A stretch of DNA of 64,000 bases, taken from positions 124,001-188,000 of the forward strand of contig NZ_PJCF01000012.1 of the NCBI RefSeq assembly GCF_002835935.1, given 5' to 3'. The notes under the pieces were generated by a model. The model saw only the letters and a program-made list of their open reading frames with translations, was not told the DNA's origin and ran no database searches. This stretch comes from Paraglaciecola sp. MB-3u-78 (lineage in GTDB: Bacteria > Pseudomonadota > Gammaproteobacteria > Enterobacterales > Alteromonadaceae). Below are positions 1 to 8,892 of the stretch, in pieces (position 1 is the stretch's first letter; the number at the start of each line of letters is the position of its first letter). The translations under genes and the position numbers were made by a program.

Positions 1-10
1 TAATCAGCTT

Positions 11-871
11 GTGCATCGCCGCAAACGGGCTGACAAAGGCCATGTTTATTTGATTGGTGCTGGGCCAGGAGATGCAGAACTATTAACCCTAAAAGCCCAC
101 CGTTTAATTCAACAAGCCGATGTGGTGATGTTCGACTGGTTAGTGAATCCTGATATTATCAAGATGAACCCAAGCCATGTTGAACGGGTGTTTGTGGGTA
201 AAAAGTGTGGTCGCCATAGTATGCAACAGGCTGATATATGTCAGTTAATGGTAGAAGTGGCACTAACCGGTAAAAACATAGTACGGCTAAAAGGGGGCGA
301 CCCCGCCATTTTTGCTAGAGCCGCTGAAGAATGTGATATTTTAGCCAAACACAACATCGACTTTGCCATAGTGCCGGGTATTACCGCTGCATCAGGCGCG
401 TCGGCGTATGCAGGTATTCCGCTTACCCACAGAGAATGTGCTCAATCGGTACGTTTTATTACGGCACATTTAAAATCAATAAAATCAATAAAGTCAGCCT
501 CAGGCGAATTAAAATCAGCCACAGACGAGCCTAACTGGCAAGCCCTAGTGGCTGGTGCAGGTGCATCGCATTCTGCCACTCATGGCGAAACCTTAGTGTT
601 TTATATGGGGCTCAAACGCATTGAAACTATTATGCAGCGCCTCGAAACCCACGGTCTAGCCGCAAATACCCCAGTTGCAGTCATAGACCAAGCATCAACG
701 GCGCAACAACAAGTGTGTATAGGCACTTTAGAAAATATCGCTAAGCGCGTAACCGAACAAAACTTTCAAGGACCTGCAGTGACGATAGTGGGGGAGGTGG
801 TGAATAAACGCCACAAAGTAAACTTATCGTTGTTATCAGAATCAGCAAATGAGTTAGCCGCAACAGCTTAA
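11..871 (+). CDS. cobA: Uroporphyrinogen-III C-methyltransferase (CobA/SUMT)
   Basis: This enzyme transfers two methyl groups from SAM to uroporphyrinogen III, giving precorrin-2 for siroheme and cobalamin synthesis in the cytoplasm. The N-terminal motif GAGPGDAELLTLKA (about residues 17-30), the segment VRLKGGDPAIFAR (about 92-104) and VPGITAASGASAYAGIPLTH (about 122-141) are the SUMT signatures. LVFYMGL follows near residue 196. Between HLK and the LVFYMGL block there is an unusual serine/lysine/alanine-rich insertion of roughly 35 residues, beginning with a repeated SIKSIKSA, where most homologues have a shorter linker. The frame is open to the window edge upstream of the GTG taken here, so the true start may lie outside the window. 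The ybiB-like gene follows after about 90 bp in the same direction. Confidence 0.93.
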   Translation: MHRRKRADKGHVYLIGAGPGDAELLTLKAHRLIQQADVVMFDWLVNPDIIKMNPSHVERVFVGKKCGRHSMQQADICQLMVEVALTGKNIVRLKGGDPAIFARAAEECDILAKHNIDFAIVPGITAASGASAYAGIPLTHRECAQSVRFITAHLKSIKSIKSASGELKSATDEPNWQALVAGAGASHSATHGETLVFYMGLKRIETIMQRLETHGLAANTPVAVIDQASTAQQQVCIGTLENIAKRVTEQNFQGPAVTIVGEVVNKRHKVNLSLLSESANELAATA

Positions 872-960
872 CTAATATGATTTTACGCTGATAGGTTTGG
901 TTATTTAATTACGAAATTCAGAGTAGAATATCAAACATAGTAGATAAGAATTAACCAGTT

Positions 961-2028
961 ATGCCCGAAACAATGTCAGACAGCCCCACAAACTTTAAAC
1001 ACTTTATTCGCATTATCGGCCGTGGCCAAAGGGCAGGGCGCACCTTAACCATGCTCGAAGCCGAGCAGGCAATGTCTATGATCATCAATGGTCAAGCCAC
1101 AGCCGAACAAAAAGGTGCGTTTTTGATGTTACTGCGGGTTAGAGAAGAAACACCTGAAGAACTAGCCGGTTTTAGTCAGGCATTTCGTGTGCATACGGCT
1201 ACTAGTGTGGCTGATTTAAACGTTGATTTAGATATGGGCTGTTACGCAGGTAAACGCAGACATCTCCCATGGTTTTTATTAGCAGTTATGTTGCTGGCTA
1301 AAAGCGGTAAACGGATATTTTTACACGGTACCCACGAGCCAGATTCGAAACGTTTATATCTTAAAGAAGTGTTACCCCAATTAGGTTTTGATGTGGCGCA
1401 AAATTCAGAACAAGCTCAAAAAGCCTTAGACACATTCGGTTTCGCCTACATGGATTTAAAGCACATTAACCCGCAACTCGACGACATTATTCAATTGCGC
1501 GAGCAGTTTGGTTTGCGCTCGTGCGCCAATACCTTGGCCAGAATGTTAAATCCATCTAACGCTGCACATAGTCTACAAGGCATTTTCCATCGCAAGATAG
1601 ACGAAAAACACCGAGAAACCGCAGCCCTATTAAATGATGCTAACGTATTATGTTTTAGAGGCGAAGGCGGAGAAGTCGAATTTAATCCATTGCGAGATGT
1701 GACTCTGCATCTTAGCCGCAGCGCACAGCAATCGAGCGAAGACGTAAAAGCCACTTGCGAAACTTTTATCACTAAACCTCAAGAGCTCGATGCTAAACAG
1801 TTAATAAGTGTTTGGACCGCAGAGCTTGATGATGCTTACGCTAATCATGCTGTAGTGGGGACTTTGAGTTTAATGTTGGTGTTAGTGAATAAACTTGATT
1901 GGGTAGAGGCGTATCAACAAGCAGAAGTTATGTGGCAAAAGCGTGATAAAACATGGCCTGTAGTTTTACCTGAAGATAATTTAGCCGCTACGGCTTTTGA
2001 TACTACGGGAAAACATTATGCACATTAA
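961..2028 (+). CDS. ybiB: YbiB/TrpD2-family glycosyltransferase-fold protein
   Basis: The product is 355 residues and resembles anthranilate phosphoribosyltransferase-fold proteins of the YbiB (TrpD2) family, which bind nucleic acid rather than making tryptophan. Visible family features are the N-terminal helical domain with IIGRGQRAGRTLTMLEAEQA (about 18-37) and EQKGAFLMLLRVREETPEEL (about 50-69), then YAGKRRHLPWFLLAV (about 95-109), SGKRIFLHG (about 115-123), and LRSCANTLARMLNP in the middle of the catalytic-like domain. The length fits the family. It lies immediately downstream of cobA in the same direction and may be co-transcribed with it. Its exact biological role is not established, and the gene symbol follows the E. 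coli family member. Confidence 0.8.
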   Translation: MPETMSDSPTNFKHFIRIIGRGQRAGRTLTMLEAEQAMSMIINGQATAEQKGAFLMLLRVREETPEELAGFSQAFRVHTATSVADLNVDLDMGCYAGKRRHLPWFLLAVMLLAKSGKRIFLHGTHEPDSKRLYLKEVLPQLGFDVAQNSEQAQKALDTFGFAYMDLKHINPQLDDIIQLREQFGLRSCANTLARMLNPSNAAHSLQGIFHRKIDEKHRETAALLNDANVLCFRGEGGEVEFNPLRDVTLHLSRSAQQSSEDVKATCETFITKPQELDAKQLISVWTAELDDAYANHAVVGTLSLMLVLVNKLDWVEAYQQAEVMWQKRDKTWPVVLPEDNLAATAFDTTGKHYAH

Positions 2029-2183
2029 GGAAGAGGCGATTTTGCATTCCTTAAAAATGGGAATATTAGACATTCGAGGGTAAGTCAAAAATAAAAAGTA
2101 TCGTCGGAGCCTTTAATTTTTATAAGGCTCGACTAATATCCATGCTTTTGTGCAAGACTCTTACCGTAAGAATTGAGTTGATT

Positions 2184-2324
2184 TTATTTTGTTTCTTGAT
2201 CTTCTAGTGTTATTAAACTAGCTCTAATGACTTCACTTGTTGAGCCGTAACGGCCTGAAGTAAGTTGTTGATTTATAAAATGATCAAAGTGTTCACCTAA
2301 GGTGATACTGGTACTTTTAGCCAT
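2184..2324 (-). pseudogene. parD: Truncated ParD-like antitoxin
   Basis: A 46-residue reading frame begins MAKSTSITLGEHFDHFINQQ and continues LTSGRYGSTSEVIRASL, which is the ribbon-helix-helix DNA-binding part of ParD-type antitoxins. Family members usually run about 80 residues, with a C-terminal tail that binds the toxin ParE. Here the frame stops shortly after the second helix, and no ParE gene follows. The upstream region carries a hexamer tandem repeat right in front of the start codon. The fragment may still repress transcription, but it cannot neutralise a toxin in the usual way. The frame is too short for a standard gene caller. Confidence 0.6.
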
Positions 2325-2327
2325 AGT

Positions 2328-2353
2328 CTTAACCTTAACCTTAACCTTAACCT
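2328..2353. repeat. CTTAAC hexamer tandem repeat
   Basis: Four exact head-to-tail copies of CTTAAC, plus two further bases, lie directly upstream of the minus-strand ParD-like start codon. Read on the minus strand, the units are GGTTAA, so each contains an AAGG Shine-Dalgarno-like core. A change in copy number would move or duplicate ribosome-binding cores. Confidence 0.8.
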
Positions 2354-2415
2354 ATTCATGTATACCCATATATATTAGATTATGGTGAATGATGTTGGTT
2401 GAGGGGAAGTAAACG

Positions 2416-3265
2416 TCAAAGTCTAGATAGTGGGCTCATCACTGAATTGCCACCCCTCTGTAAAATGTGAGTATAGATTTGGGTGGTACGTAAATCGGCG
2501 TGGCCTAGTTGATCCTGAACAGTACGGATGTCTGCGCCTGATTGTAGGAGATGGGTGGCACAAATTTGTCTGGAGCTAAATTTGAACATCCGCAGGATGG
2601 CCCGAAGGGTAAAATGAAAGGACGCATTTTATAAAACTATGGCGTAGGGTGTGTGGAGTGACGTGTTTGTCTATATTAGCTTTACTGGTTGCAAAGATAA
2701 TATTACGTTGTATTTGTTTTTCATTGATATGGTGGCGCCTAAGCTTTTGGTTTTCAGGATCAATACTCAGTTTTGAAGAGGGAAATAAGTATTGCCAGTT
2801 CAAACTTTTATTGGCAGACGGGAATTTTAATTGCAATGCGTGAGGCATCCAAACACCAGCAAATTGTGTATTGTTTAAGTCTAATTGCAGATATTGCTTT
2901 ACCTTAGCAATTTGGCTGTGAATAGGATTTTCTAACTCATTCGCAAGGGTAACAACTCGATGTTTTCCGCCCTTGCCATTCCATACTCTTACGCAATGGT
3001 AGTCAAAACCGATATCTTTTACCCTGAGTCTAACGGCTTCCATCAATCTTAATCCGCTGCCGTATAGCAAACTTGCAAGCAAATAATAATTGGCGTTAAT
3101 TTGTTCAAGCAAATGTTTAACTTCGTCAACGGTTAATACCACCGGCAACTTTTGTTGGCGTTGGCTGCGAACAAAGTTTAGTTTCAACGTCAACGGTTTT
3201 TGAATAATGACCTTATACAAAAAACTCAGCGCATTTAACGCACCTGCTTGCGTCTGTGCTGCCAC
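2416..3265 (-). pseudogene. Broken integron-type integrase (IntI family)
   Basis: This is a tyrosine recombinase of the integron-integrase subfamily, lacking its N-terminal core-binding domain. The catalytic arginine region reads LLYGSGLRLMEAVRLRVKDI, and the IntI-specific insert is visible as LQLKFPSANKSLNWQYLFPS. The HxxR box is VTPHTLRHSF. At that point a 73-nt stem-loop element (2561-2633) interrupts the frame. Beyond it the C-terminus resumes in another frame as [20 protein letters not shown] and ends ...[19 protein letters not shown] at 2416-2418. Removing the insert restores [11 protein letters not shown]. The start used here follows an in-frame stop, so the 5' truncation is real. A second, complete integron integrase lies at 14.3-15.2 kb. 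Confidence 0.85.
2561..2633 (-). repeat. Three-hairpin dispersed element, copy C (in intI fragment)
   Basis: A 73-nt insert, oriented on the minus strand, folds as three successive hairpins: TAAAATG/CATTTTA, CATCC/GGATG and CAAATTT/AAATTTG. The first two are separated by ACCCTTCGGG. It is inserted between GTTT and TGCC of the integrase gene, exactly after the HSF codons. Sister copies lie at 3475-3544, 18139-18210 and 35931-36002. Confidence 0.85.
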
Positions 3266-3447
3266 TTAGCCCGACCAACCACTACATGTTGTGTTTACTA
3301 GATTTAACCTCGATGCCACTTTGCTGACCTAATGTAGAAACAAAAACGCAGCCTTTAAGGACTGCTTTGTGCCATAAAGGGCCATCCAAAATTCATTTTT
3401 TTTATTTTTTGTACGGCAAATTTGCCGCCATTGCGGACAGTCGAGGG

Positions 3448-3858
3448 TGAGGTTAAGGTTATAGAGAGTATCGACAAATCGGCAGGTAAGTCGATTTGCA
3501 CAGCGCATGCTGCCCGTAGGTTTAGACACAGGGATGTGTCTAATGAACATCCATAGGTGATCCAAAAGATACTCAGTTATCTGAATATAAACAATGACGA
3601 AATCGTCGAAATATTGCCCCACAAAAAAGAGCACCGCCTCAGATTAGTCTGTTTGAATAAAAGCAATATTCAGAGCTGGTTTGCACAACAGCGGGAGGCG
3701 CTTGTTTCCATTTTAAATTCTGTGAAAACAGCTGAGTAATAGGCGAGAAGCGTCTGACTATCGCTCTTTCATTGATATGAAAAAGAGGTGAAATTGAAAA
3801 CTTGAGCTAAAGTATATTTTAAAACTTATGAAAAATGACGCTTTATTTTACTTATACC
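3448..3858 (+). pseudogene. 3' remnant of an IS91-family element
   Basis: The sequence matches the 3' end of the IS91-like element at 17.5-19.3 kb. It covers the last roughly 45 codons of the transposase (KILSYLNINNDEIVEILPH, compared with KILSYLNTKNNEVVELLP in the other copy) and the shared non-coding tail, which ends in TTTTAC-TATAC near 3858. The homology stops at the same point as at about 19336, which marks the element terminus. A 70-nt three-hairpin element is inserted in the coding remnant at 3475-3544. The left edge joins a sequence with the GCGGACAGTCGAG motif of the dispersed intergenic repeat. Confidence 0.75.
3475..3544 (-). repeat. Three-hairpin dispersed element, copy D (in IS91 remnant)
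   Basis: This is a 70-nt insert oriented on the minus strand. Hairpin 1 is TTAGACAC/GTGTCTAA with loop ATCCCT, followed by ACCTACGGG. Hairpin 2 is CAGC/GCTG and hairpin 3 is CAAATCG/CGATTTG. The flank on its 5' side is GTTC. Comparison with the intact IS91 copy at about 18.99 kb shows the extra sequence and its limits, with one or two bases of uncertainty. Confidence 0.8.
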
Positions 3859-3892
3859 CAAAGGTTGTGATGACTCCAGACGGGGAAATATA

Positions 3893-4558
3893 ATGTCGAA
3901 ACGAACATTCTCAACCAAGGATTTGGCGCAAGACCCAAGTCGGCCGGCGGGCTTTATATATAAGCAGACTGAGACCCGTACTTGGAAGCATGAAACCTAC
4001 ATGCATCTACGCGCAAAGATAAAAGCAGACGCTCCCTCGCCCTGTTACATAGAAACAACCACTCAGAAATTGATTAAGACGTACGAGTCAATCAGGGTGT
4101 GTAAGTTTCAGGCAATTCGGAAAGCAATTGCTTCCCGTTTCATGATAGGTGTGGGGGGGATATTGGTGGTTGCTGGCTTCGCAATGGTTGTTGTCGGACT
4201 CACCTTTCTCTTTCCCCCCGCCGGCGCAGCTTTAACTGCCGTTGCAGTTTCCAAAGCAGCTCTCTTGGTAACCGTAGGGGGTGGTTTGGCGGTAGGCGGA
4301 GGAATGGTGTTACAGAAGAACATCGATGCTAAGGACAATCCCTGGAGAGTGGGCCCACCACTCGGTTGCGATCCCTGGGAGAACTGGAAACTTGTTAAAA
4401 CAGACAACGTTAACGGACCGTTTGATCGTAGGCGTGAGATCGATTGCGGGCGGATTTATACTCAACCATTTCTTGGCATTGACCCGCCAACTGAACATGA
4501 AGGTACTGATGTTGATTCCGCAGACGAGCCTGAAATTGAGGTTCTCGAAGAGGGGTGA
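3893..4558 (+). CDS. Unknown protein with glycine-rich double membrane hairpin
   Basis: I do not recognise this 221-residue protein. The first 80 residues are basic and soluble-looking. Residues about 85-140 form two hydrophobic, glycine- and alanine-rich stretches (GVGGILVVAGFAMVVVGLTF and LLVTVGGGLAVGGGMV) joined by FPPAGAA, which suggests a membrane hairpin or glycine-zipper. The tail is soluble, with a cysteine at GCDPWENW and another at DCGRIY, and it ends in a very acidic stretch. The start is the ATG shortly after GGGGAAA. It stands alone between an IS91 remnant and a MITE-like repeat. A pore-forming or effector role is possible but unsupported. Confidence 0.55.
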   Translation: MSKRTFSTKDLAQDPSRPAGFIYKQTETRTWKHETYMHLRAKIKADAPSPCYIETTTQKLIKTYESIRVCKFQAIRKAIASRFMIGVGGILVVAGFAMVVVGLTFLFPPAGAALTAVAVSKAALLVTVGGGLAVGGGMVLQKNIDAKDNPWRVGPPLGCDPWENWKLVKTDNVNGPFDRRREIDCGRIYTQPFLGIDPPTEHEGTDVDSADEPEIEVLEEG

Positions 4559-4664
4559 CAGTAGGGGGCCATTCGGGGACATGACAAAAGCAGGAATCAA
4601 GAGGAATCAAGGGGTCAAGAACACTTGAAAACCGACTAGTAATTAAAAGTCCGCTCTCGGCACA

Positions 4665-4830
4665 GGCTGTGTGAAAACCCCAAAAAATTAAGGGCGCATA
4701 GGATAACGTTGCACTTTCGCATGATAATTACCCGTAATTTAAGAATGATTCTCCACAATAGGTGAGTATTTGATCAAAAACATAACTAAAAAACCCACCT
4801 ATCTTTGAAATGGCTGTTTTTCACACAGCC
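4665..4830. repeat. MITE-like element with GGCTGTGTGAAAA inverted ends
   Basis: A segment of about 166 bp is bounded by perfect 13-bp inverted repeats (GGCTGTGTGAAAA and its complement) and has no coding capacity. A relative with similar ends lies at 12599-12752. The ends look like insertion-sequence termini, so a non-autonomous element is likely. A clear target duplication was not seen. Confidence 0.5.
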
Positions 4831-4957
4831 AGGGCACTTTCTCGTCAAAAAACAATACTGAAAATCAACAAATGCTTAGGTCAGCTATCAGGCATTTTTT
4901 GACTTTAAACAAGAATACTCAATGACGGAAAAGTGCCTAAATTTTCATTTTTTGAAT

Positions 4958-5030
4958 GACCGCTATCTTGGGCAAAGGAGTCGTTCGGCTAATGACGGCT
5001 TTGTCGGAATTCCCGTCCTTAAGATGATTA
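4958..5030. repeat. Dispersed intergenic repeat (GGGCAAAGGAGTCGTTCGG type)
   Basis: The segment contains TTGGGCAAAGGAGTCGTTCG followed by a TTTGTCGGAATT block. The same blocks recur near 13930-13990, and degenerate versions occur near 23570-23610 and 23680-23700. All copies are intergenic and none is coding. Confidence 0.6.
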
Positions 5031-5083
5031 ACTTGTTTGTCTGCTTTTCGCTCATTGCCGTCAGTCACATTTGATTAATCGTA

Positions 5084-5144
5084 TGATGATTTTTGGCTCA
5101 ATATAGTCTGATAGTTCGAATTCTCTTACGACCGCTATAGGTCG
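5084..5144. repeat. 61-bp dispersed repeat, copy 1 (inverted copy at 17333-17393)
   Basis: The 61 bp from TGATGATTTTTGGCTCAATA to CTATAGGTCG recur in inverted orientation at 17333-17393. By eye there are two mismatches. Neither copy lies in a gene. Confidence 0.85.
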
Positions 5145-5313
5145 TTACCTCCCCTTTTGGGCTGCGAACTAGACTGATAATTTATCGCGTAAATCAGTTT
5201 AACTGTAGTGACTCCGAATGACGGGTATTGGCACATTTAAGCCCTTCAGTATGCAACGTTAATTCACTTATAGAGTTAAGATAAAGCCCATGCAGACTCC
5301 ATAAAACATAATT

Positions 5314-5508
5314 TTAAAAAGGTAAAAGTATGTACCAATCAGGCGAGGATATTATGCAAATGCAGAGAATGGCCTCCAATAAAATTATAATTTTTGTCCT
5401 TAGTTTGTCCAATCCATCTAAGTAAATGTGTGTTTTCTCATAGGTTTCTTCAGTCTTAACGAAGTTAATTCCTTCGAAGCATTGAAACACCCAGCGCAGG
5501 GTGTGCTG
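5314..5508 (-). pseudogene. C-terminal remnant of an IS1634/IS4-like transposase
   Basis: The minus-strand frame reads LRWVFQCFEGINF and continues about 45 residues to a stop. The motif RWVFQCFE also occurs near the C-terminus of the intact IS1634-type transposase at 6843-8444 (ARWVFQCFENITV), and the DNA is similar there. No start, catalytic core or second end is present, so this is a decayed tail of a different copy. Confidence 0.5.
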
Positions 5509-5803
5509 GAATATGCAGTATTAAATGTAAGTCTTATTTGGATGCTTCCGCCACAATTCTTAATGTATGGAGATCGCCATAGCGGACAGTTGAAGATTTC
5601 ACCTGTAAAATGGCGCTGCAGGGTGACAATATCCATCCATATAAGAGCAATTAAATCCTCACTTATTTTCATAACTACCGTGAATTTCTCGCCACTTGAT
5701 AATATTTTTATGGATTTCTTCAAATGTTATCGTCGAATCTATTATGGTTCGGTCCAGTCGATAGAAGCCTTTGTCATTCTAAAACGAAAATAGCTGCGCT
5801 CTA

Positions 5804-6772
5804 TCAAATAATGTCAACCATTCCTCCTTTGGCAACATTGGTGCGCTGCCCATACCGAATAGCCATTCTTTCGGACTTCCAATTACCCGCTTGGATGATT
5901 TTTATTAACGGTCTATTTTGTTCTGTCATACTGACGGTTGCACCAACCCTTGTTGAATGGCAGCTGTAACTTATTTTGTTATCTAAATACCTAGAACCAC
6001 CAAAATTTTTAAACGTCTTGTAGATAGCTTGATAACCCATAGTTTTTTGTTGTACGGTTTGTTTCGGTGATAGCGTTCTAAAAATAAACCTTTCTGTGAT
6101 CCCCGATGCGTTTAACCACTCGTCAAGCAATATAATGGTTTTAGGCGATATGTAGCCATAACTCCCTTGTCCTTCCTGGTCTGTCTTTGAATATGAGGCA
6201 AACACAGATCCATGCTCTCTATCGATGTGTGCCACTTCAATCTCCGCCAAATTCGATGCCCGAAACAAGCTGTCAAAAGCAAGATTAACCAGCAGTTTAT
6301 TGCGTATATCCAACAGTGAGAGGGGGTTAAATGTTTCATTGAGCGCCACTAAAACCTCTGCAGTAACTGGATTTGCCTGTGTTTGCGCTGCTGGCTTTTT
6401 TTTGAGTTTGTTTGTTATAAAATCACGTAATAGCTTGGAGTGTTTGAACGGATCCGGTAGTTCTGCAATACCGATAAAAAATTTAATTGAACTGAGTTTG
6501 CGTTTAATTGATGCGTTTTTAAGGTCTGATGCCATGAGTGAAACAAAGTATGTTTTGATGGTGTCTTTCGTCACTCGCCAATCATCACTCATACTCACTA
6601 ACCCGTGTTTTAAACAAAAAGATAAGTAATGTTCAAAATCACTTAAGTAGGCCCGTTTGGTATTACTGGCCATATCGTCCAATAGGTCGTGTTTGAATTC
6701 TTCGAGATTAGCTAACACTTGTGACCGAACAGTTTCATCAGAAATGTCACTCACGCTCATCAAGTCAGTCAT
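5804..6772 (-). CDS. Tyrosine recombinase / site-specific integrase
   Basis: The product is 322 residues with the two-domain plan of lambda-integrase-type recombinases. An N-terminal SAM-like core-binding domain (NTKRAYLSDFEHYLSFC, about 37-53) is followed by a catalytic domain. Catalytic candidates are the arginine in SLFRASNL, the HxxR box in SCHSTRVGAT, the tryptophan in AGNWKSERM and the nucleophilic tyrosine in IRYGQR close to the C-terminus. It is not of the integron type, because it lacks the IntI insert. It is transcribed away from the IS1634 element, whose left end lies about 60 bp upstream. It may mark one end of an older genomic island. Confidence 0.85.
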   Translation of the reverse strand: MTDLMSVSDISDETVRSQVLANLEEFKHDLLDDMASNTKRAYLSDFEHYLSFCLKHGLVSMSDDWRVTKDTIKTYFVSLMASDLKNASIKRKLSSIKFFIGIAELPDPFKHSKLLRDFITNKLKKKPAAQTQANPVTAEVLVALNETFNPLSLLDIRNKLLVNLAFDSLFRASNLAEIEVAHIDREHGSVFASYSKTDQEGQGSYGYISPKTIILLDEWLNASGITERFIFRTLSPKQTVQQKTMGYQAIYKTFKNFGGSRYLDNKISYSCHSTRVGATVSMTEQNRPLIKIIQAGNWKSERMAIRYGQRTNVAKGGMVDII

Positions 6773-6829
6773 TTTATCTCCATTTCAATTATTCTAGATA
6801 ATTAAAATTATCTGGAATAATAGCCGATC

Positions 6830-8567
6830 TTCCGCACCCACTTTAAGAATAAATTCTCCGGTATACATCACCAAGGCAATTAATGATGATGTGTTGTCGT
6901 TCTTTTAAGTTCATCACCAGCGGAATGTGTTCAGCTTGATACAGAACTGTAATATTTTCGAAGCATTGGAAAACCCATCGAGCAGTGGGTGTTTGGCTTG
7001 GCTTTTTTTTCTGGTCGGGGAAGTAACACGCCTTGTCTTTGAGTGTTTTGCGGATTTGATGCTCTAGACTGGCGTACACCATTAAACAACTGGTCATGAC
7101 CATCAGTAAGGCTTCAATACGTTCTGGCTTCTTGAGGTAAATGGCACTGGTTAGGAAGTCGGGACTTTTTAAGAAACGAAAGCCTTTTTCAACATTTTGC
7201 TGGGCTTTGTAGCTGCTGAGTAAACTGGCCATATCCAAATCATCACTGACATCATTGGTGGCAATAATGAACAGTCCGAGTTGCTGTAAAGCGGTTTGGC
7301 GTGATATCAGAGGTGTGCATAATTCGCCCGTGATTTGATATTCAATGCGCGTGGGTAATTCGCCTCGTTTAGGTCGTCCTGCGTTTGCATATACCGCCAC
7401 TTCAATTGCTCGGGCATTGACATCACACACGGTTTGTTTACTTCGCCATTTTACAATGGCGCTTTGTGCATCTTGGACGCAGGCAAAGCGTTGTTGGCTT
7501 AACTGTTTGAAGCTTTTTCGCGCTTGCTCGCCGGCTTTTAACATGCGCTTGTTTAAGTTGTGTTGCTCACGCTTGTAAGCCTGCTCACTGCGAATGAGTA
7601 ACCATGTTTGTTTAACACCGCCATATTCGCTGTCATAACTGACGCCTTCATAGCCTTGGGAAATAGGGGTAAACAGTAAAGTGGGGGCTTGTGCAACCAG
7701 TGCCTTCGCTTCTCTCAGTGTTTGCGGCACCCGCGTGATAAATAATTGACCTTGGGCGTCTAATTCCTCAATCGTTTCTTTGACATAAAGCGCCGCATCG
7801 GCCACTAAATAGCGGCTGGCTTGAGCCGCTTTTAAACTACCAATATGCGCCTTCACAATCTGTTTAAAGCCTTCCATATCATTGTTGTTGCCACTGGCGG
7901 GCTTCATGTACACCGGAATACCCGACTGGTTTTCGCAAATGAGATTTAATATCACCTGATTGAGCTCAGGGCGATGGTCACGTGAATAGCCTTGGGCAAT
8001 GCGAATGTGTCCAAACTCACCCACTGGTGTGGCTTGGCCATCATAATGGAAACTAGTGGAGTCGAGATGCACCGCTTGGCAATCTAACCCTAGATGATTG
8101 ACCACCCGCTCGCCTATGCCTTGGTAAAGAGAGGATACGCCCTTGTCGTAAAGTGCATCCAAACATCGCCCAAGCGCATCGTCATTAATATCATCGGCAG
8201 ATATTCCTTCCCCGAGCAAACGGTCAAGCGGTTTGCTTTCAAAATATTCACTGTACATATGCAAAGTGCGACCGGTAAAACCTAAACCATTGAGTAGCAT
8301 CGCCACGAATAATTGTCCAAAGCTGACTTTACGCTCATTAGAGCCACCTAATGCATCATCAATGTATTGTGCAAGTTGAATATCTTTACAAAATCCAGCG
8401 ACAAGGCCAAGGTGATCGAGGGATTTGGAGGAGGGGTAAGTCATTATTTATAGCTCTCAAAAGAGAGTAATAGATCAAAACTGGGGATCGGCGTCAAGGT
8501 GTTTTTAACAAACCCACATCAAGTGGTCAATTAATAACCAAATTCAATTCTAAATTTAGGTGCGGAA
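6830..8567 (-). mobile_element. IS1634-family insertion sequence
   Basis: The element has inverted ends that start TTCCGCACC (6830) and close GGTGCGGAA (8567), and a single transposase gene fills the interior. Similarity of the ends continues imperfectly inward (TTTAAGAAT versus TTTAGAATT). I do not see a convincing target duplication, so it may have lost one flank by rearrangement. Confidence 0.75.
6843..8444 (-). CDS. IS1634-family DDE transposase
   Basis: The 533-residue transposase begins with the DUF4277-type region (SLDHLGLVAGFCKDI, FGQLFVAMLLNGLGFTGRTL) and continues with the DDE core. The first aspartate lies in VHLDSTSFHYDG (about 129), the second in YLVADAALYVKET (about 218), and the glutamate in QQNVEKGFRFLKSPDFL (about 424). 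A C-terminal block ARWVFQCFENITVLY follows. The length is normal for the family and the frame is open throughout, so it is potentially active. It fills the IS bounded at 6830 and 8567. The ATG used lies close to the right inverted repeat, as is usual. Confidence 0.92.
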   Translation of the reverse strand: MTYPSSKSLDHLGLVAGFCKDIQLAQYIDDALGGSNERKVSFGQLFVAMLLNGLGFTGRTLHMYSEYFESKPLDRLLGEGISADDINDDALGRCLDALYDKGVSSLYQGIGERVVNHLGLDCQAVHLDSTSFHYDGQATPVGEFGHIRIAQGYSRDHRPELNQVILNLICENQSGIPVYMKPASGNNNDMEGFKQIVKAHIGSLKAAQASRYLVADAALYVKETIEELDAQGQLFITRVPQTLREAKALVAQAPTLLFTPISQGYEGVSYDSEYGGVKQTWLLIRSEQAYKREQHNLNKRMLKAGEQARKSFKQLSQQRFACVQDAQSAIVKWRSKQTVCDVNARAIEVAVYANAGRPKRGELPTRIEYQITGELCTPLISRQTALQQLGLFIIATNDVSDDLDMASLLSSYKAQQNVEKGFRFLKSPDFLTSAIYLKKPERIEALLMVMTSCLMVYASLEHQIRKTLKDKACYFPDQKKKPSQTPTARWVFQCFENITVLYQAEHIPLVMNLKERQHIIINCLGDVYRRIYS

Positions 8568-8611
8568 TGACAGATAATAGAGCAAGGGTGGTGCGTTGGT
8601 CAACAAAAAAC

Positions 8612-8886
8612 GTTACCTGTAACAGATGTTATACGTGGGGTAGTGTGATGCGAGTTTTATTTAATTAAATTGTTACAGGTAACAATAAATGCATAAAACT
8701 ATCCAACCTTAGGTATTTTGTCCCGAATTTGGATCTATCATATTGTTACCTGTAACAAAAATTATAAAGGGAACGGATGCGCTTTGTGATGTGAATAAAT
8801 GTTACAGGTAACAAATAACTGTATTTTGATAGACAATGTAGTAATATTTTTATATCGACTATTATTACCTCAACGTTACAGGCATC
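8612..8886. promoter_or_regulatory. Array of GTTACCTGTAAC palindromes upstream of MatP-like gene
   Basis: Four perfect copies of the 12-bp palindrome GTTACCTGTAAC (its complement is GTTACAGGTAAC, the same motif in centre-flipped form) lie at 8612-8623, 8672-8683, 8745-8756 and 8801-8812. A degenerate fifth, GTTACAGGcatc, starts at 8875 and abuts the start of the next gene. Most copies extend to TTGTTAC...GTAACAA. Centre spacings are about 60, 73, 56 and 74 bp. I saw no further copies in the window. They look like operators or iterons for the RHH protein encoded at 8893. Confidence 0.9.
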
Positions 8887-8892
8887 ACAGAG

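Noticed and set aside
2328-2353. Telomere-like interpretation of the TTAACC repeat
   Set aside because: Only four units within a bacterial chromosome region; a simple tandem repeat explains it.
5428-5793. Overlapping frames of 121 (plus) and 101 (minus) residues
   Set aside because: Neither shows a family pattern or codon-like bias. The lower part is explained by a transposase remnant in a third frame.
8612-8886. CRISPR interpretation of the palindrome array
   Set aside because: The repeated part is only 12-16 bp, the orientation is not meaningful, and no cas genes are near.
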